A stretch of DNA of 64,000 bases from DASYKT01 sp963718105 (GTDB lineage Bacteria > Acidobacteriota > Blastocatellia > Pyrinomonadales > Pyrinomonadaceae), in contig OY970352.1 of the NCBI GenBank assembly GCA_963718105.1, positions 2,108,001 to 2,172,000 of the forward strand, read 5' to 3'. Both the position numbers and the translations under genes were made by a program. The number at the start of each line of letters is the position of its first letter. Positions within the stretch are counted from its first letter, which is position 1. The notes beneath the pieces are model-generated. The model worked only from the letters and a program-made list of their open reading frames with translations. It had not been told where the DNA came from and did no database searches. This document shows, piece by piece, positions 35,607 to 44,524 of the stretch.

Positions 35607-36149
35607 ATGCGCAGCTTAAAACTCGTTGTATTTTCCGCGATAGCATTTTCCTGCTTATCTCTTAATATTTTTGCCCAGAACAGTTTCTCGTTAAACCGGG
35701 AGCGTTTTGTCCAGCCCGCTCTTAAGAACTACTCCGATCCTGAACTTAAAGTTCAGTACAATATGGAGAAGATCGTGATGGGGCTGATCAACAGCAAGCG
35801 CGCCCAGCAAGGCCTTTCTGCGCTTGGCTGGAATGAAAAAGCGGCCCAGATCGCACGCCTGCACAGCGAAAACATGGCGCACTACAAATTCTTCAGCCAT
35901 CGCGGCCTTGACGGCCTGATGGTAAATGACCGCGCCGACAATATCTCATTGGACTGGCGCGCTATCGGCGAAAACATCGCTTATAACCGCGGTTACAACG
36001 ACCCGGCCGAATTCACCGTGCAGAGGTGGATGGACTCGCCCTCGCACAAGGACAACATCCTCGATCGGCGCTGGAAGCAAACCGGCATCGGGGTCATAAC
36101 CGCTCCGGACGGCACTTACTATTTGACCCAGGTTTTTCTGCTGGATTAA
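35607..36149 (+). CDS. Exported CAP (SCP/PR-1-like) protein
   Basis: From the ATG at 35607 the protein is 180 residues with a signal peptide (MRSLKLVVFSAIAFSCLSL..., cleaved near IFAQ). The CAP domain shows SENMAHYKFFSHRG (catalytic-like His), IGENIAYNRG (Glu) and SPSHKDNILDRRWKQTGIG. In-frame sequence further upstream corresponds to the riboswitch-like leader and is not coding. CAP proteins are secreted and bind lipids or act as proteases, their role in bacteria being unclear. A candidate c-di-GMP sensor RNA precedes it. Confidence 0.9.
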   Translation: MRSLKLVVFSAIAFSCLSLNIFAQNSFSLNRERFVQPALKNYSDPELKVQYNMEKIVMGLINSKRAQQGLSALGWNEKAAQIARLHSENMAHYKFFSHRGLDGLMVNDRADNISLDWRAIGENIAYNRGYNDPAEFTVQRWMDSPSHKDNILDRRWKQTGIGVITAPDGTYYLTQVFLLD

Positions 36150-36253
36150 TTAAGGCAAATGTATAGATCATTAAGGTGGCGTTGTTTAAGGCGTCGCCTT
36201 TTTGTTTGTTCATCTCATTGTGGTTGATCGGATATTCCCTTTTCGAGTGCTTT

Positions 36254-36345
36254 AAATTGCCACTAGCTTTGGAAGGATATTTTGGGGATTTGGGCTTTAG
36301 CCCAACTTACGTTTTTTACCCACTAGCTAAAGCTAGTGGCAATTT
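36254..36345. repeat. Palindromic element, family B (copy 3, truncated left arm)
   Basis: The right arm (36320-36345) is identical to the other family B copies. The left arm keeps only 17 bp (36254-36270), and the centre GGGCTTTAGCCC is kept. It lies between the two CAP genes. Confidence 0.88.
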
Positions 36346-36463
36346 ATAAGCGGTGCACTTGATGCGAATGCCTCTAACTTCCATTTTTCCTTGACAAAAA
36401 GCCGGTCAAAAAGTATTGTCAAATCGTCTCCCGAGGACCTAAAACCAGCTTTTTTTGGTGTAA

Positions 36464-37015
36464 ATGATGAATCGTGTGCGTTTGATCTATCAGTTACTTT
36501 TTCTCGTTTTTGTTTTTACAATAAGCGCCGCTATCGCTTCCGCTCAAAATTCTTCCGACAAACGGATCAGGATCAAAGCCACCGCTCAAATGGGCCAGAC
36601 CGAGCCTCCACGCTGGGGAACGATCGCTTATATCGAGAAGGAAATACTTAGATCGGTCAATTATGAGCGTGCCCGCCAGGACTTAAAACCGTTGATCTGG
36701 AACGAGCGGGTGGCAAATATGGCCCGCCAGCATAGCCGCCATATGGCTGACCAGCACTTTTTCAGCCACCAGGACAAAGACGGTTTAATAGTCAGCAACC
36801 GGGCAAATAAGGCCGGAATCACCTGGACCTCGATCGGCGAAAACCTGATCTGGTTCTCCGGTGCTTCGGACCCGGTAAAATATGCCGTTGATAGTTGGAT
36901 GGATTCGCATGGACACCGGATCAATATCCTCACTAAAGGCTGGAAACAAACCGGCATCGGCGCCGTGGTAGCCCCTGACGGAAGCTATTATTTAACGCAG
37001 GTTTTCCTGTATTGA
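36464..37015 (+). CDS. Exported CAP (SCP/PR-1-like) protein, second copy
   Basis: This 183-residue paralog of the preceding CAP protein has a signal peptide (MMNRVRLIYQLLFLVFVF..., cleaved near IASAQ) and the CAP motifs QHSRHMADQHFFSHQ, IGENLIWFSG and SHGHRINILTKGWKQTGIG. It ends YYLTQVFLY, as does the first copy almost exactly. Its leader has no riboswitch-like fold, so the pair is likely regulated separately. The ispE gene starts 6 bp after its stop. Confidence 0.9.
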   Translation: MMNRVRLIYQLLFLVFVFTISAAIASAQNSSDKRIRIKATAQMGQTEPPRWGTIAYIEKEILRSVNYERARQDLKPLIWNERVANMARQHSRHMADQHFFSHQDKDGLIVSNRANKAGITWTSIGENLIWFSGASDPVKYAVDSWMDSHGHRINILTKGWKQTGIGAVVAPDGSYYLTQVFLY

Positions 37016-37021
37016 CCACAG

Positions 37022-37939
37022 ATGACTGAATCATTTACGCTGCCGGCCTTTGCCAAGATCAACCTCTTTCTTCATATCCACGGGCGGCGCGAGGATGGTT
37101 ATCACGAGCTTTGCACCGTTTTTCAGACCATTTCCCTGCATGATTCGCTTACTTTTGGGCCGTCGGATGATAACGACATTCACCTGGCCTGCGACGATCC
37201 GTCGGTTCCCACAGGCGAAAAAAATCTGATCGCCGCGGCAGCTTCTCTTCTAAAAAAAGAATTTAACATCGATTGCGGGGCCAATATCCATCTCGCTAAA
37301 CGCATCCCCTCACCGGGAGGCTTGGGCGGAGGGTCATCGGACGCTGCTCTAACCTTCATAGGTTTGGTTAAGCTATGGCAGCTAAATATTGAACTGACAC
37401 AGCTTAAAGACTTGTGCCAAAGAGTTGGGTCGGATGTGTCTTTTTTCCTTTACGGCGGTACTGCACTGGGCACCGGGAGGGGCGACGAGATCACTCCGCT
37501 GGCCGACTTCCACGAGGACAAATTGCTCGTCCTCACGCCCCGGATAAATGTCGCAACTGCCGATGCCTATTCACTTTTAAGCCTGCCGTCCTTGACAACC
37601 GCCGACTCAAATCGTATTCTCAAAATTTGCCATAATGAGGCTGAAAGGCTTCTGAGTGAGCAATCAGAGCTTCGAAATGATTTCGAAGGAGTTGTTTTCA
37701 GATCAAAACCAGAACTGGCACGGGCAAAGGATTCCCTTCTTGAATTAAAAGCAGTAAATGTCCTGATGTCAGGCAGCGGGGCTAGTTTTTTTGCTTCTTT
37801 TGCAGACGAAGCAGCCCGGCAACATGCTTTTGCCACGCTGAAAAAGGAAACGGACTGGCAGGTATTTGAGGTGGAAACTGTTTCACGCAGGCGTTATCTG
37901 GATGCACTGGGCGCGTGTTCTGATATTTTGCAGCAGTGA
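37022..37939 (+). CDS. ispE: 4-diphosphocytidyl-2-C-methyl-D-erythritol kinase
   Basis: This 305-residue GHMP kinase phosphorylates CDP-ME in the MEP pathway of isoprenoid synthesis. It starts with FTLPAFAKINLFLHI and has the ATP-binding PSPGGLGGGSSDAAL (about 98-112). It is full length. It lies 6 bp after a CAP gene, and tRNA-Gln and prs follow. ispE-tRNA-Gln-prs-L25-pth is a common bacterial order. Confidence 0.95.
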   Translation: MTESFTLPAFAKINLFLHIHGRREDGYHELCTVFQTISLHDSLTFGPSDDNDIHLACDDPSVPTGEKNLIAAAASLLKKEFNIDCGANIHLAKRIPSPGGLGGGSSDAALTFIGLVKLWQLNIELTQLKDLCQRVGSDVSFFLYGGTALGTGRGDEITPLADFHEDKLLVLTPRINVATADAYSLLSLPSLTTADSNRILKICHNEAERLLSEQSELRNDFEGVVFRSKPELARAKDSLLELKAVNVLMSGSGASFFASFADEAARQHAFATLKKETDWQVFEVETVSRRRYLDALGACSDILQQ

Positions 37940-37951
37940 TTTTAGGGGTAT

Positions 37952-38026
37952 TGGGGCGTAGCCAAGTGGTAAGGCACCGGTCTTTGGATCCGGCACTCGT
38001 AGGTTCGAATCCTCCCGCCCCAGCCA
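37952..38026 (+). tRNA. tRNA-Gln (anticodon TTG)
   Basis: A 75-nt cloverleaf with encoded CCA: acceptor TGGGGCG/CGCCCCA, D-arm GCC...GGC, anticodon loop CTTTGGA (anticodon TTG), T-arm GTAGG TTCGAAT CCTCC, discriminator G. It has a 31-39 T-T and a T-stem T-C mismatch. It sits between ispE and prs. Confidence 0.95.
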
Positions 38027-38112
38027 GCTTAAAGAATATGACGGGCAACATGCCGCGAACTAAGAGTTGTCCGTCATTATTGTTGTTGCTAACGCCGATT
38101 TGGCGCTAATTA

Positions 38113-39060
38113 ATGAGTGGGACGGGAAATATAAAGGTTTTTACCGGCAACGCCAATGTAGAATTGGCGAGCGAGATTTGCCATCACCTGAATGTGGACA
38201 TGGGGCAGGCAAGTATCGAACCATTTTCCGACGGTGAATTTAATTTTTTTATCCAGGAAAACGTTCGCGGCTCTGATGTTTTTATTATCCAGTCGACCTG
38301 TCCGCCCTCGGATAAGCATCTGATGGAGCTGCTGATAATGCTCGATGCATTTCGGCGGGCTTCGGCGGAAAGGGTCACGGCGGTCATTCCTTATTTTGGC
38401 TATGCCCGGTCGGATAAAAAAGATCGTCCCCGCGTACCGATCGCGGCAAAACTGGTGGCGAATCTGATCGCTACGGCGGGCGCGCACCGGGTCTTGACGA
38501 TCGACCTGCACGCTTCGCAGATACAAGGGTTCTTTGATATTCCTGTTGACCACTTATACGCCGCGCCGGAGTTGGTCGGCTACTACAAGGAAAATCCGGT
38601 GGAGAATCTGGTAGTGGTCGCCCCGGATACCGGCGGCGCCGAACGCGCCCGCGCTTATGCGAAACGTTTGGATGCCGGGCTGGCGCTTTGCGACAAACGC
38701 CGGGAAAAAGCGAATGTGGCGGAAGTAATGAACGTCGTCGGCGATGTCGACGGTAAGAATTGCATCATCATCGACGATATGTGCGACACCGGCGGTTCGC
38801 TCTGCAAGGTCGCGGAAGCGCTGCACAAAGCCGGCGCCGCCCAGATCCACGCTTGTTTCACGCACGCCGTATTATCGGGCGAAGCGGTGGAACGCCTGGA
38901 TAAGTCGTATATCGAAAAGATAGTTATTACGAATACGATCCCCTTGAGCGAAAAGGCCAGGGCGTTTGAAAAGATCCATGTGACCAGCGTGGGAAGGTTA
39001 TTGGCAAAAGGAATTAAATCGATCCACGAAGAAACGAGTGTTTCTTCCCTGTTTATTTAA
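38113..39060 (+). CDS. prs: Ribose-phosphate pyrophosphokinase
   Basis: This 315-residue enzyme makes PRPP from ribose-5-phosphate and ATP. It has the N-terminal IKVFTGNANVELA, FSDGEFNFFIQENVRG, and the PRPP-binding CIIIDDMCDTGGSLCK (about 217-232). The length and motifs are class I. It is upstream of the L25 gene, as often found. Confidence 0.96.
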   Translation: MSGTGNIKVFTGNANVELASEICHHLNVDMGQASIEPFSDGEFNFFIQENVRGSDVFIIQSTCPPSDKHLMELLIMLDAFRRASAERVTAVIPYFGYARSDKKDRPRVPIAAKLVANLIATAGAHRVLTIDLHASQIQGFFDIPVDHLYAAPELVGYYKENPVENLVVVAPDTGGAERARAYAKRLDAGLALCDKRREKANVAEVMNVVGDVDGKNCIIIDDMCDTGGSLCKVAEALHKAGAAQIHACFTHAVLSGEAVERLDKSYIEKIVITNTIPLSEKARAFEKIHVTSVGRLLAKGIKSIHEETSVSSLFI

Positions 39061-39081
39061 ATATTTATTTAGGAATTTATT

Positions 39082-39738
39082 ATGGCAGAAAAATTTACAG
39101 TTAAAGCACAAGTCAGAGAAGGCCGCGGTAAAGAAGATTCGAAAAAAATGCGCCGTGAAGGCCGCATTCCCCTCGTCGTATATGGCGGCGGGCAGGATAA
39201 TGTCGCGGTTTCGGCCTCAGTGGCGGAGCTCGCGGCTATTCTTCGTTCCGACACGGGGCCTAACAGCCTTTTTTCGCTCGATATCGAGGGCCAGGGAACG
39301 AGTGACGTGATCTTTCAGGACCGGCAGGTCGATCCCCTCAGAGGGCGTTTGATACACGCCGACCTGCGGCGTTTTGCCGCCGGTGAAAAGATCGAAGTTA
39401 CCGTGGCGATCCACACAGTGGGACATGCCGCCGGACTTAATGAAGAAGGCGCGGTGCTTGTTCAGCAGCTTCGCGAAATTAAAGTTCTCTGCGAGCCGAA
39501 GAACATTCCCGAAACTCTCGAAGTCGACGTTACCGCACTCGGCCTGGGTGATTCGCTCCACGTTTCCGACCTGAAATTCGATGAAGGCATTGAAGTTCAC
39601 GAAGATCCTGAAACGTTGGTTGTCACGGTCGCTTTCGTTGCCGAGCAGAGCCTTGAACCCGAGATCGCAGCCGGCGCTGAACCTGAAGTCGAAGGCCAGG
39701 AGAAACCTGCTGAGGGTGAAGGCGAAAGCAAGGAATAG
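39082..39738 (+). CDS. rplY: 50S ribosomal protein L25, long (Ctc) form
   Basis: This 218-residue protein is the long L25/Ctc form: a 5S rRNA-binding domain at the N-terminus (KFTVKAQVREGRGKEDSKKMRREG) and a TL5-type C-terminal domain, followed by an acidic tail (GAEPEVEGQEKPAEGEGESKE). It is between prs and pth in the standard arrangement. Confidence 0.93.
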   Translation: MAEKFTVKAQVREGRGKEDSKKMRREGRIPLVVYGGGQDNVAVSASVAELAAILRSDTGPNSLFSLDIEGQGTSDVIFQDRQVDPLRGRLIHADLRRFAAGEKIEVTVAIHTVGHAAGLNEEGAVLVQQLREIKVLCEPKNIPETLEVDVTALGLGDSLHVSDLKFDEGIEVHEDPETLVVTVAFVAEQSLEPEIAAGAEPEVEGQEKPAEGEGESKE

Positions 39739-39743
39739 CTTTT

Positions 39744-39769
39744 ACGCACCTGCTAACGCAGGCGCTACC
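39744..39769. repeat. Short family C palindrome
   Basis: GCACCTGCTAACGCAGGCGC with flanking ACGC/TACC shows the inverted TGCTAACGCA core found in the element at 11979-12052. It occupies part of the short gap between the L25 gene and pth. Confidence 0.55.
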
Positions 39770-39780
39770 GACGGGACATT

Positions 39781-40365
39781 ATGAATGCGGGCTCGGAAAA
39801 TTGCTGGCTTATTGTCGGCTTGGGAAATCCGGGCTTGCAGTATGAAAAAACCCGGCATAACTTCGGGTTCATGCTCGTCGACAAGCTGGCGTTAGAGATG
39901 AATGCGGCGGTAAAGCGCGAGGAATGTAACGCGCTCGTCGGCCAGGGTGAATTTGAAAAAGCAAAGGTCGAGCTGGTAAAGCCGCAGACCTATATGAACT
40001 TGAGCGGCGAGGCGGTTGCATGCTTGTTAAAGAAACCGGGACGCACCGCTTCTATTGAAAATTTGATCGTCATCAGCGATGACCTGGCCTTGCCCCTGGG
40101 CAAAATTCGTTTGCGTCCCGGCGGTTCGGCCGGCGGGCACAACGGCCTAAAGTCGCTCATCTCTTCCCTGGGAACCGACCAGTTCATCAGGATAAGGATC
40201 GGCATCCAGCCGGAGCATCCGCTTGGTGACGCTCGCAAGTTTGTTTTGGATCCGTTTTCCAAAAACGATTGGGAAACGGTAGAACAAACGCTTACACATA
40301 GTGTGCAAGCGGTCGCTTCCGTCATTCGCGACGGAATTGAAAGATCGATGGCGGTTTTTAATTAA
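39781..40365 (+). CDS. pth: Peptidyl-tRNA hydrolase
   Basis: This 194-residue enzyme releases peptide from stalled peptidyl-tRNA. The family signatures LIVGLGNPGLQYEKTRHNFGFM (catalytic His) and LVKPQTYMNLSGEAV, DDLALPLGKIRLRPGGSAGGHNGLKSL are complete. It follows L25 in the usual cluster. Confidence 0.95.
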   Translation: MNAGSENCWLIVGLGNPGLQYEKTRHNFGFMLVDKLALEMNAAVKREECNALVGQGEFEKAKVELVKPQTYMNLSGEAVACLLKKPGRTASIENLIVISDDLALPLGKIRLRPGGSAGGHNGLKSLISSLGTDQFIRIRIGIQPEHPLGDARKFVLDPFSKNDWETVEQTLTHSVQAVASVIRDGIERSMAVFN

Positions 40366-40412
40366 TGGAACGCACAATTTATTGTGCAACGCCGAATGAA
40401 TTCGGCGCTCCA
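40366..40412. repeat. Double-hairpin element between pth and rpsF
   Basis: GCACAATTTATTGTGC and GCCGAATGAATTCGGC palindromes lie side by side, bounded by TGGAACGC and GCGCTCCA. This looks like a small dispersed element or attenuator-like hairpins after pth. Confidence 0.7.
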
Positions 40413-40487
40413 AAAACCCGCTGAACTATTAACCTTCTTGCTTCGCGCAAAAGACGCGAGGCTTAGATATCCATAAGGAGGATAAAC

Positions 40488-40901
40488 TTGGCAGAAAAAC
40501 GTACCTACGAAGTGGTCGCCATACTTGGCCCCACCACAGCAGAAGACTGGGTCTCCACCTTCAATAAAAACGTAACAGAACTTATCGAAAAACTGGGCGG
40601 AACGGTCACGAACGTCAACGATATGGGTGTGCGCAAGCTCGCTTATAAGATCGAGAAATTCAATGAAGGCCATTACCTGATATTCGAGGTCGACGGTTCC
40701 GGACAGGAAGTCGCCGAACTCGAAAGGCGCTTCCGCGTCAACGACAATGTCATTCGTTATATGACCATTCGTGTTGACCTGGAACGCCGCCGTGCCGAAA
40801 AGTTCAAAACCAAACGCGCAAACCGTGTCGCCAGACGCGGCCAGAGCGCTGCGGCCCGTCGGGCCGAAAACCAGCAGCAACAGCAGGCCGCTGAGGAATA
40901 A
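40488..40901 (+). CDS. rpsF: 30S ribosomal protein S6
   Basis: This 137-residue S6 starts with TTG at 40488, which has an AAGGAGG box 5 bp upstream. The family start YEVVAILGPTTAEDW and the RNA-binding NDMGVRKLAYKIEKF segment are visible. The tail is basic, then Gln-rich. It is first of the rpsF-rpsR-rplI operon. The TTG start is confirmed by the box and family alignment. Confidence 0.95.
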   Translation: MAEKRTYEVVAILGPTTAEDWVSTFNKNVTELIEKLGGTVTNVNDMGVRKLAYKIEKFNEGHYLIFEVDGSGQEVAELERRFRVNDNVIRYMTIRVDLERRRAEKFKTKRANRVARRGQSAAARRAENQQQQQAAEE

Positions 40902-40934
40902 ACCGAAATTTATTGAGGGAGATCAAATAATATT

Positions 40935-41243
40935 ATGGCAGAGAGAGAAAGAGAAAGCGGCGATATTTATCGCCAGGACATAAACAGCGATTACATTCCT
41001 AATGACAGAACGGGAAAAATGATCAATCGCCGTCCCCTGCGCCGCAAAAGCTGCGGATTGTGCCGGGACAAAATCGATCTTATCGATTACAAAGATGTTC
41101 AAATGTTGAGATATTTTATTCCGGAACGTGGAAAGATCATGCCGCGCCGGATCTCAGGCAATTGCGCCATTCACCAGAGAATGTTGGCCACGGCTATCAA
41201 GCGCGCTCGCAGCGTCGCCTTTATACCGTTCGTTGCCGATTAA
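40935..41243 (+). CDS. rpsR: 30S ribosomal protein S18
   Basis: This 102-residue S18 contains the RRKSCGLCRDKIDLIDYKD region with two cysteines and the PRRISGNCAIHQRMLATAIKRAR core. The N-terminus is charged (AERERESGDIY) and longer than in many species. It lies between rpsF and rplI. Confidence 0.95.
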   Translation: MAERERESGDIYRQDINSDYIPNDRTGKMINRRPLRRKSCGLCRDKIDLIDYKDVQMLRYFIPERGKIMPRRISGNCAIHQRMLATAIKRARSVAFIPFVAD

Positions 41244-41263
41244 TAAAAAGGAGGAAAAACATT

Positions 41264-41857
41264 ATGTCTACAACAACTGTCCTCCTGCGTGAGGATGTCG
41301 ATAATCTGGGCGGGCGCGGCGAAATTGTCAAAGTAAAAGCCGGCTATGCCCGCAATTTTCTGTTGCCAAGAAATATGGCGACGCTCGCCACTAAAGGCAA
41401 CATCAGACAGATCGAGCAGGAAAAAGCGGCGCTGTTGAAAAAGGCGGCCGCGGAAAAATCTACCGCCGAATTGCAGGCCGACCAACTCAAAGATCTTTCG
41501 CTCAGCTTTGAACGCAAAGCCGGTGAAGAAGGCGCTTTGTTCGGTTCAGTTACTTCGATGGATATCGCCGAAGCCATCCAGGCCAAAGGCTACGATATCG
41601 ATCGCCGCAAGCTGGTGATGAAGGACGCCATCAAGCATACGGGTGATTACACCGTCGGCTGGAAGCTTCATCGCGAAGTGGTCGTTCAGATACCGGTGAC
41701 CGTCACTGCCGAAGGCGGTGAAGTTGAAGCCCCGAAAGCTGAAGCTAAAGCGAAAAAGGCTGAGAAACCGGTCGAGGCACCGGCTGTTGAAACGGCTGTT
41801 GAAACAGCTACTGAAACAGCCGACACAGCACCTGAAGCTGAAGAAAAATCTGAATAG
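41264..41857 (+). CDS. rplI: 50S ribosomal protein L9 with acidic C-terminal extension
   Basis: The ATG at 41264 has an AAAGGAGG box 9 bp before it and gives 197 residues, against about 150 in typical L9. Residues 1-150 are the two L9 domains (VLLREDVDNLGGRGEIV, NFLLPR). The last about 45 residues are an Ala/Glu/Thr-rich repeated tail (VETAVETATETA). Starts further upstream would overlap rpsR. Confidence 0.95.
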   Translation: MSTTTVLLREDVDNLGGRGEIVKVKAGYARNFLLPRNMATLATKGNIRQIEQEKAALLKKAAAEKSTAELQADQLKDLSLSFERKAGEEGALFGSVTSMDIAEAIQAKGYDIDRRKLVMKDAIKHTGDYTVGWKLHREVVVQIPVTVTAEGGEVEAPKAEAKAKKAEKPVEAPAVETAVETATETADTAPEAEEKSE

Positions 41858-41922
41858 ATATTAGGGATAACCTATTGATAATAGCCTCAAGCGTAAGTTT
41901 GGGGCTTATTATTATCTTGTTG

Positions 41923-42070
41923 TCGCCAACGGCGACGAATTTAATAGCGTAGGGTGAAACCCTACGAACGTTAAATATTGATAAATCCGTCCCCGATGGG
42001 GACGAACACCTCGGTGATTATCGAACGTCGGGATTCTCCCGACGCTATTGAATATTTCGCCTTAGGCGAA
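41923..42070. repeat. Palindromic element, family D (copy 2)
   Basis: Outer hairpins TCGCCAACGGCGA (41923-) and TCGCCTTAGGCGA (to 42070) with inner inverted AATTTAATAGCGTAGGGTG and CGGGATTCTCCCGACGCTATT segments. It is homologous to 14442-14613. It fills most of the gap between rplI and dnaB. Confidence 0.87.
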
Positions 42071-42170
42071 AAAGATTCCATTTAATAGTCCCACTTGCGT
42101 CTAAAACTTCGATTAAATTCGCCGGCTGTCTTATAATACTTAATCCACACAGGACGTTTTAATATTTTTT

Positions 42171-43529
42171 ATGGCAACACCCGGTTACGAAACCCGCGAT
42201 CAATTTCTGGAAAAACCGCTGCCCAGCAGCACGGAAAGCGAGCGCGTGATCCTAGGTGCCATCCTGTTGGACAACTCGCTGGCCAGCCAGGCGATTGAGT
42301 TGCTAAAACCCGACGATTTCTATTCCCTTTCGCATCGCCGGATCTTCGGCGCGATCATTTCCCTTTTCGAGCGCGGTTCAAAGATCGATCCTATCCTGCT
42401 CGGCGAAGAGTTAAAAAAAGAAAGCGCGCTGGAATCGGTCGGCGGAGTTTCCGCCATTACCAATCTCACCTACGGCTTGCCGCATTTTTCAAATATCACC
42501 ACGTACGCCAAAGTCGTTCACGACAAGTCTGTCGTACGCAACCTGATCAAAGCCTGCAATCAGATCACCAGCGACGCGCTCACTGAAGAAGACGACGCCA
42601 CTGTCATACTCGACCGCGCCGAGCAAATGATATTCGCGTTAGCGGAAGAGCGTACCCGCCAGGGTTTTAGCCATGTAAAACCGATCGCGCACGATGTGCT
42701 GGAAAAAGTGCAGGAATTTGCCCGCCGCGAAACTCATGCCTTGACGGGACTGGCGACCGGTTTTCGTGATTTCGATTCGCTGACATCGGGTTTGCAAAAA
42801 ACCGATCTTATTATCGTTGCCGCGCGTCCTTCGATGGGAAAGACCTCGCTTTGTCTGACGCTGGCGCAAAACGCCGCGATCTTTGAAAACGCCGTGGTTG
42901 CGGTCTTCTCGCTGGAAATGTCGAAAGAGCAGCTTGTCATGAGAATGCTCAGCTCCGAAGCCAAGGTCGACGCGCATCGTTTCCGCAACGGCTTTTTGAC
43001 CACCGATGAGTGGGGGCGGCTGGGCGGCGCAATCCAAACGCTTGAGAATGCCAAGATATATATTGACGACACTCCGGGAATTTCGGTGCTCGAAATGCGC
43101 GCGAAAGCCCGCCGGCTCGCGTCGGAACAGAAAAAGCTTGATCTGATCATCGTGGACTACATGCAGCTAATGTCGGGCGGCAAAAGGATCGAATCCCGTC
43201 AACAGGAAGTCGCCCAGATCTCGCGTGAATTAAAAGGGCTGGCCAAAGAACTGAACGTGCCGGTGGTCGCTCTCTCGCAGCTTTCGCGCGCGCCCGAAGC
43301 CCGTACGGACCACCGCCCGCAGTTGGCTGACCTGCGCGAGTCGGGTTCGATCGAGCAGGATGCCGACGTCGTCGCTTTTATCTACCGCGAAGAACAATAT
43401 AAACCTTCGGAAGAAAATATCGGCCAGGCCGAAATAATCATCGCCAAACAAAGAAACGGCCCGACCGGCGTTATCCGAATGGCCTTTATCAAAGAATTCA
43501 CCCGGTTTGAAAGTATTTGGCAGGGATAA
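42171..43529 (+). CDS. dnaB: Replicative DNA helicase DnaB
   Basis: This 452-residue hexameric helicase has the N-terminal DnaB domain (about 15-120) and a RecA-like C-terminal domain with Walker A in ARPSMGKT (218-225), Walker B IIVDYMQLMSG and the LSQLSRAPEAR motif. No intein is present. It follows rplI, as in many bacteria. A heptamer repeat begins directly after the stop. Confidence 0.96.
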   Translation: MATPGYETRDQFLEKPLPSSTESERVILGAILLDNSLASQAIELLKPDDFYSLSHRRIFGAIISLFERGSKIDPILLGEELKKESALESVGGVSAITNLTYGLPHFSNITTYAKVVHDKSVVRNLIKACNQITSDALTEEDDATVILDRAEQMIFALAEERTRQGFSHVKPIAHDVLEKVQEFARRETHALTGLATGFRDFDSLTSGLQKTDLIIVAARPSMGKTSLCLTLAQNAAIFENAVVAVFSLEMSKEQLVMRMLSSEAKVDAHRFRNGFLTTDEWGRLGGAIQTLENAKIYIDDTPGISVLEMRAKARRLASEQKKLDLIIVDYMQLMSGGKRIESRQQEVAQISRELKGLAKELNVPVVALSQLSRAPEARTDHRPQLADLRESGSIEQDADVVAFIYREEQYKPSEENIGQAEIIIAKQRNGPTGVIRMAFIKEFTRFESIWQG

Positions 43530-43530
43530 A

Positions 43531-44442
43531 GATTTTAGATTTTAAAGAGATTTTAGATTTTAGATTTTAGATTTTAGATTTTAGATTTTAGGATTCATTT
43601 ATAAATATAATTTTTTTAATGATCATATGAAGTCGCAAAGAAAGAATACCAAGAGCAAACCACACTATCCACAAAGCGCGAACAAGACCCTCCGAGCCAA
43701 AAACAAGAAAGCGTCCTTCTTCTCGATACAATTATTTCTATTGTTGACGTTGTCTTGTCGAGTTTACAGTCGGAATGATTACGTGGCTAATTAGCATTGT
43801 TAGATTTGGTGGTTTCTCTATTTTAGATTTTGGTTTCGAGTCATATTGATGATTGTGTTGCGAATCAGACGACACTACCAAAGCCGCAAATTAATTCTAA
43901 TGTTGCGCAACTTAAAAAACAACCTGTGGTTAAAAAGGTTAGGATTACGCCTCATCCCGAATTATCCATTGATAAAACTCTCCTGACTTCTGTTTCTGAT
44001 ATTCCGAGATTTTAGATTACTAACAGGGGTAATGAGACAGCATTTAATCTCGCGATTCCTAGTGTAATGATTCTTCAGCTCTTATCTTTCAATGGGGCTC
44101 TTCCAGAGTGAGACGAAGAGGTTAAGGACATACATCCAGAAATCGCCATGGAGCTACGGTAAGCTCGATTTCCATGCTAGAACTGCTTATCTCTGAAGAG
44201 ATGTATCGCTACATAGATGCCGGAAATCTTCGCTTTTTCTATTATTTCAAAGGGCGTTATGAAGACCGGGCGGGGAAAACGTACCCACTTAATAGAATTT
44301 ACATGTACGACCATGTTCTTAAAGAGTTGCGCATCGCCCCGACTGCATATTGGCAGGAAGGCGATAAATAGAATGAGCAAACTTACTTATAGGCAAAGCC
44401 ATTTTTAATTTTCCAAAATCTAAAATCCGGAATCTAAAATCT
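43531..44442. other. AT-rich segment bounded by inverted heptamer arrays
   Basis: The left end (43531-43592) has six near-perfect TTTTAGA units. The right end (44415-44442) has AAAATCT AAAATCC GGAATCT AAAATCT in inverse orientation. The roughly 0.8 kb between them is more AT-rich than the neighbours and has only short unsupported ORFs, among them 43627-43794 (55 codons), 43830-44015 and 44174-44371. It resembles an insertion within a heptamer-type junction. Confidence 0.6.
43627..43794 (+). CDS. Possible small membrane peptide (uncertain)
   Basis: A 55-codon frame begins with ATG at 43627. The product is basic at the N-terminus (MKSQRKNTKSK) with one hydrophobic helix (FFSIQLFLLLTLSC). No Shine-Dalgarno of note and no recognised family. 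It lies in the AT-rich insert and could be chance. Confidence 0.2.
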   Translation: MKSQRKNTKSKPHYPQSANKTLRAKNKKASFFSIQLFLLLTLSCRVYSRNDYVAN

Positions 44443-44524
44443 GATTGACTCTAAAATCGATTTTTACTCGAATAATGTTTTAGTCAAGGGTAGTTGGGTA
44501 ATTTCCGTATTTGGAGACTGTTAA

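Noticed and set aside
41060..41263. N-terminal extension of L9 from an upstream start
   Set aside because: The extension would overlap rpsR in another frame, and the ATG at 41264 has an excellent ribosome-binding site and the family N-terminus.
43531..43592. CRISPR-like repeats
   Set aside because: The repeats are 7 bp and contiguous without spacers; no cas genes are present anywhere in the window.
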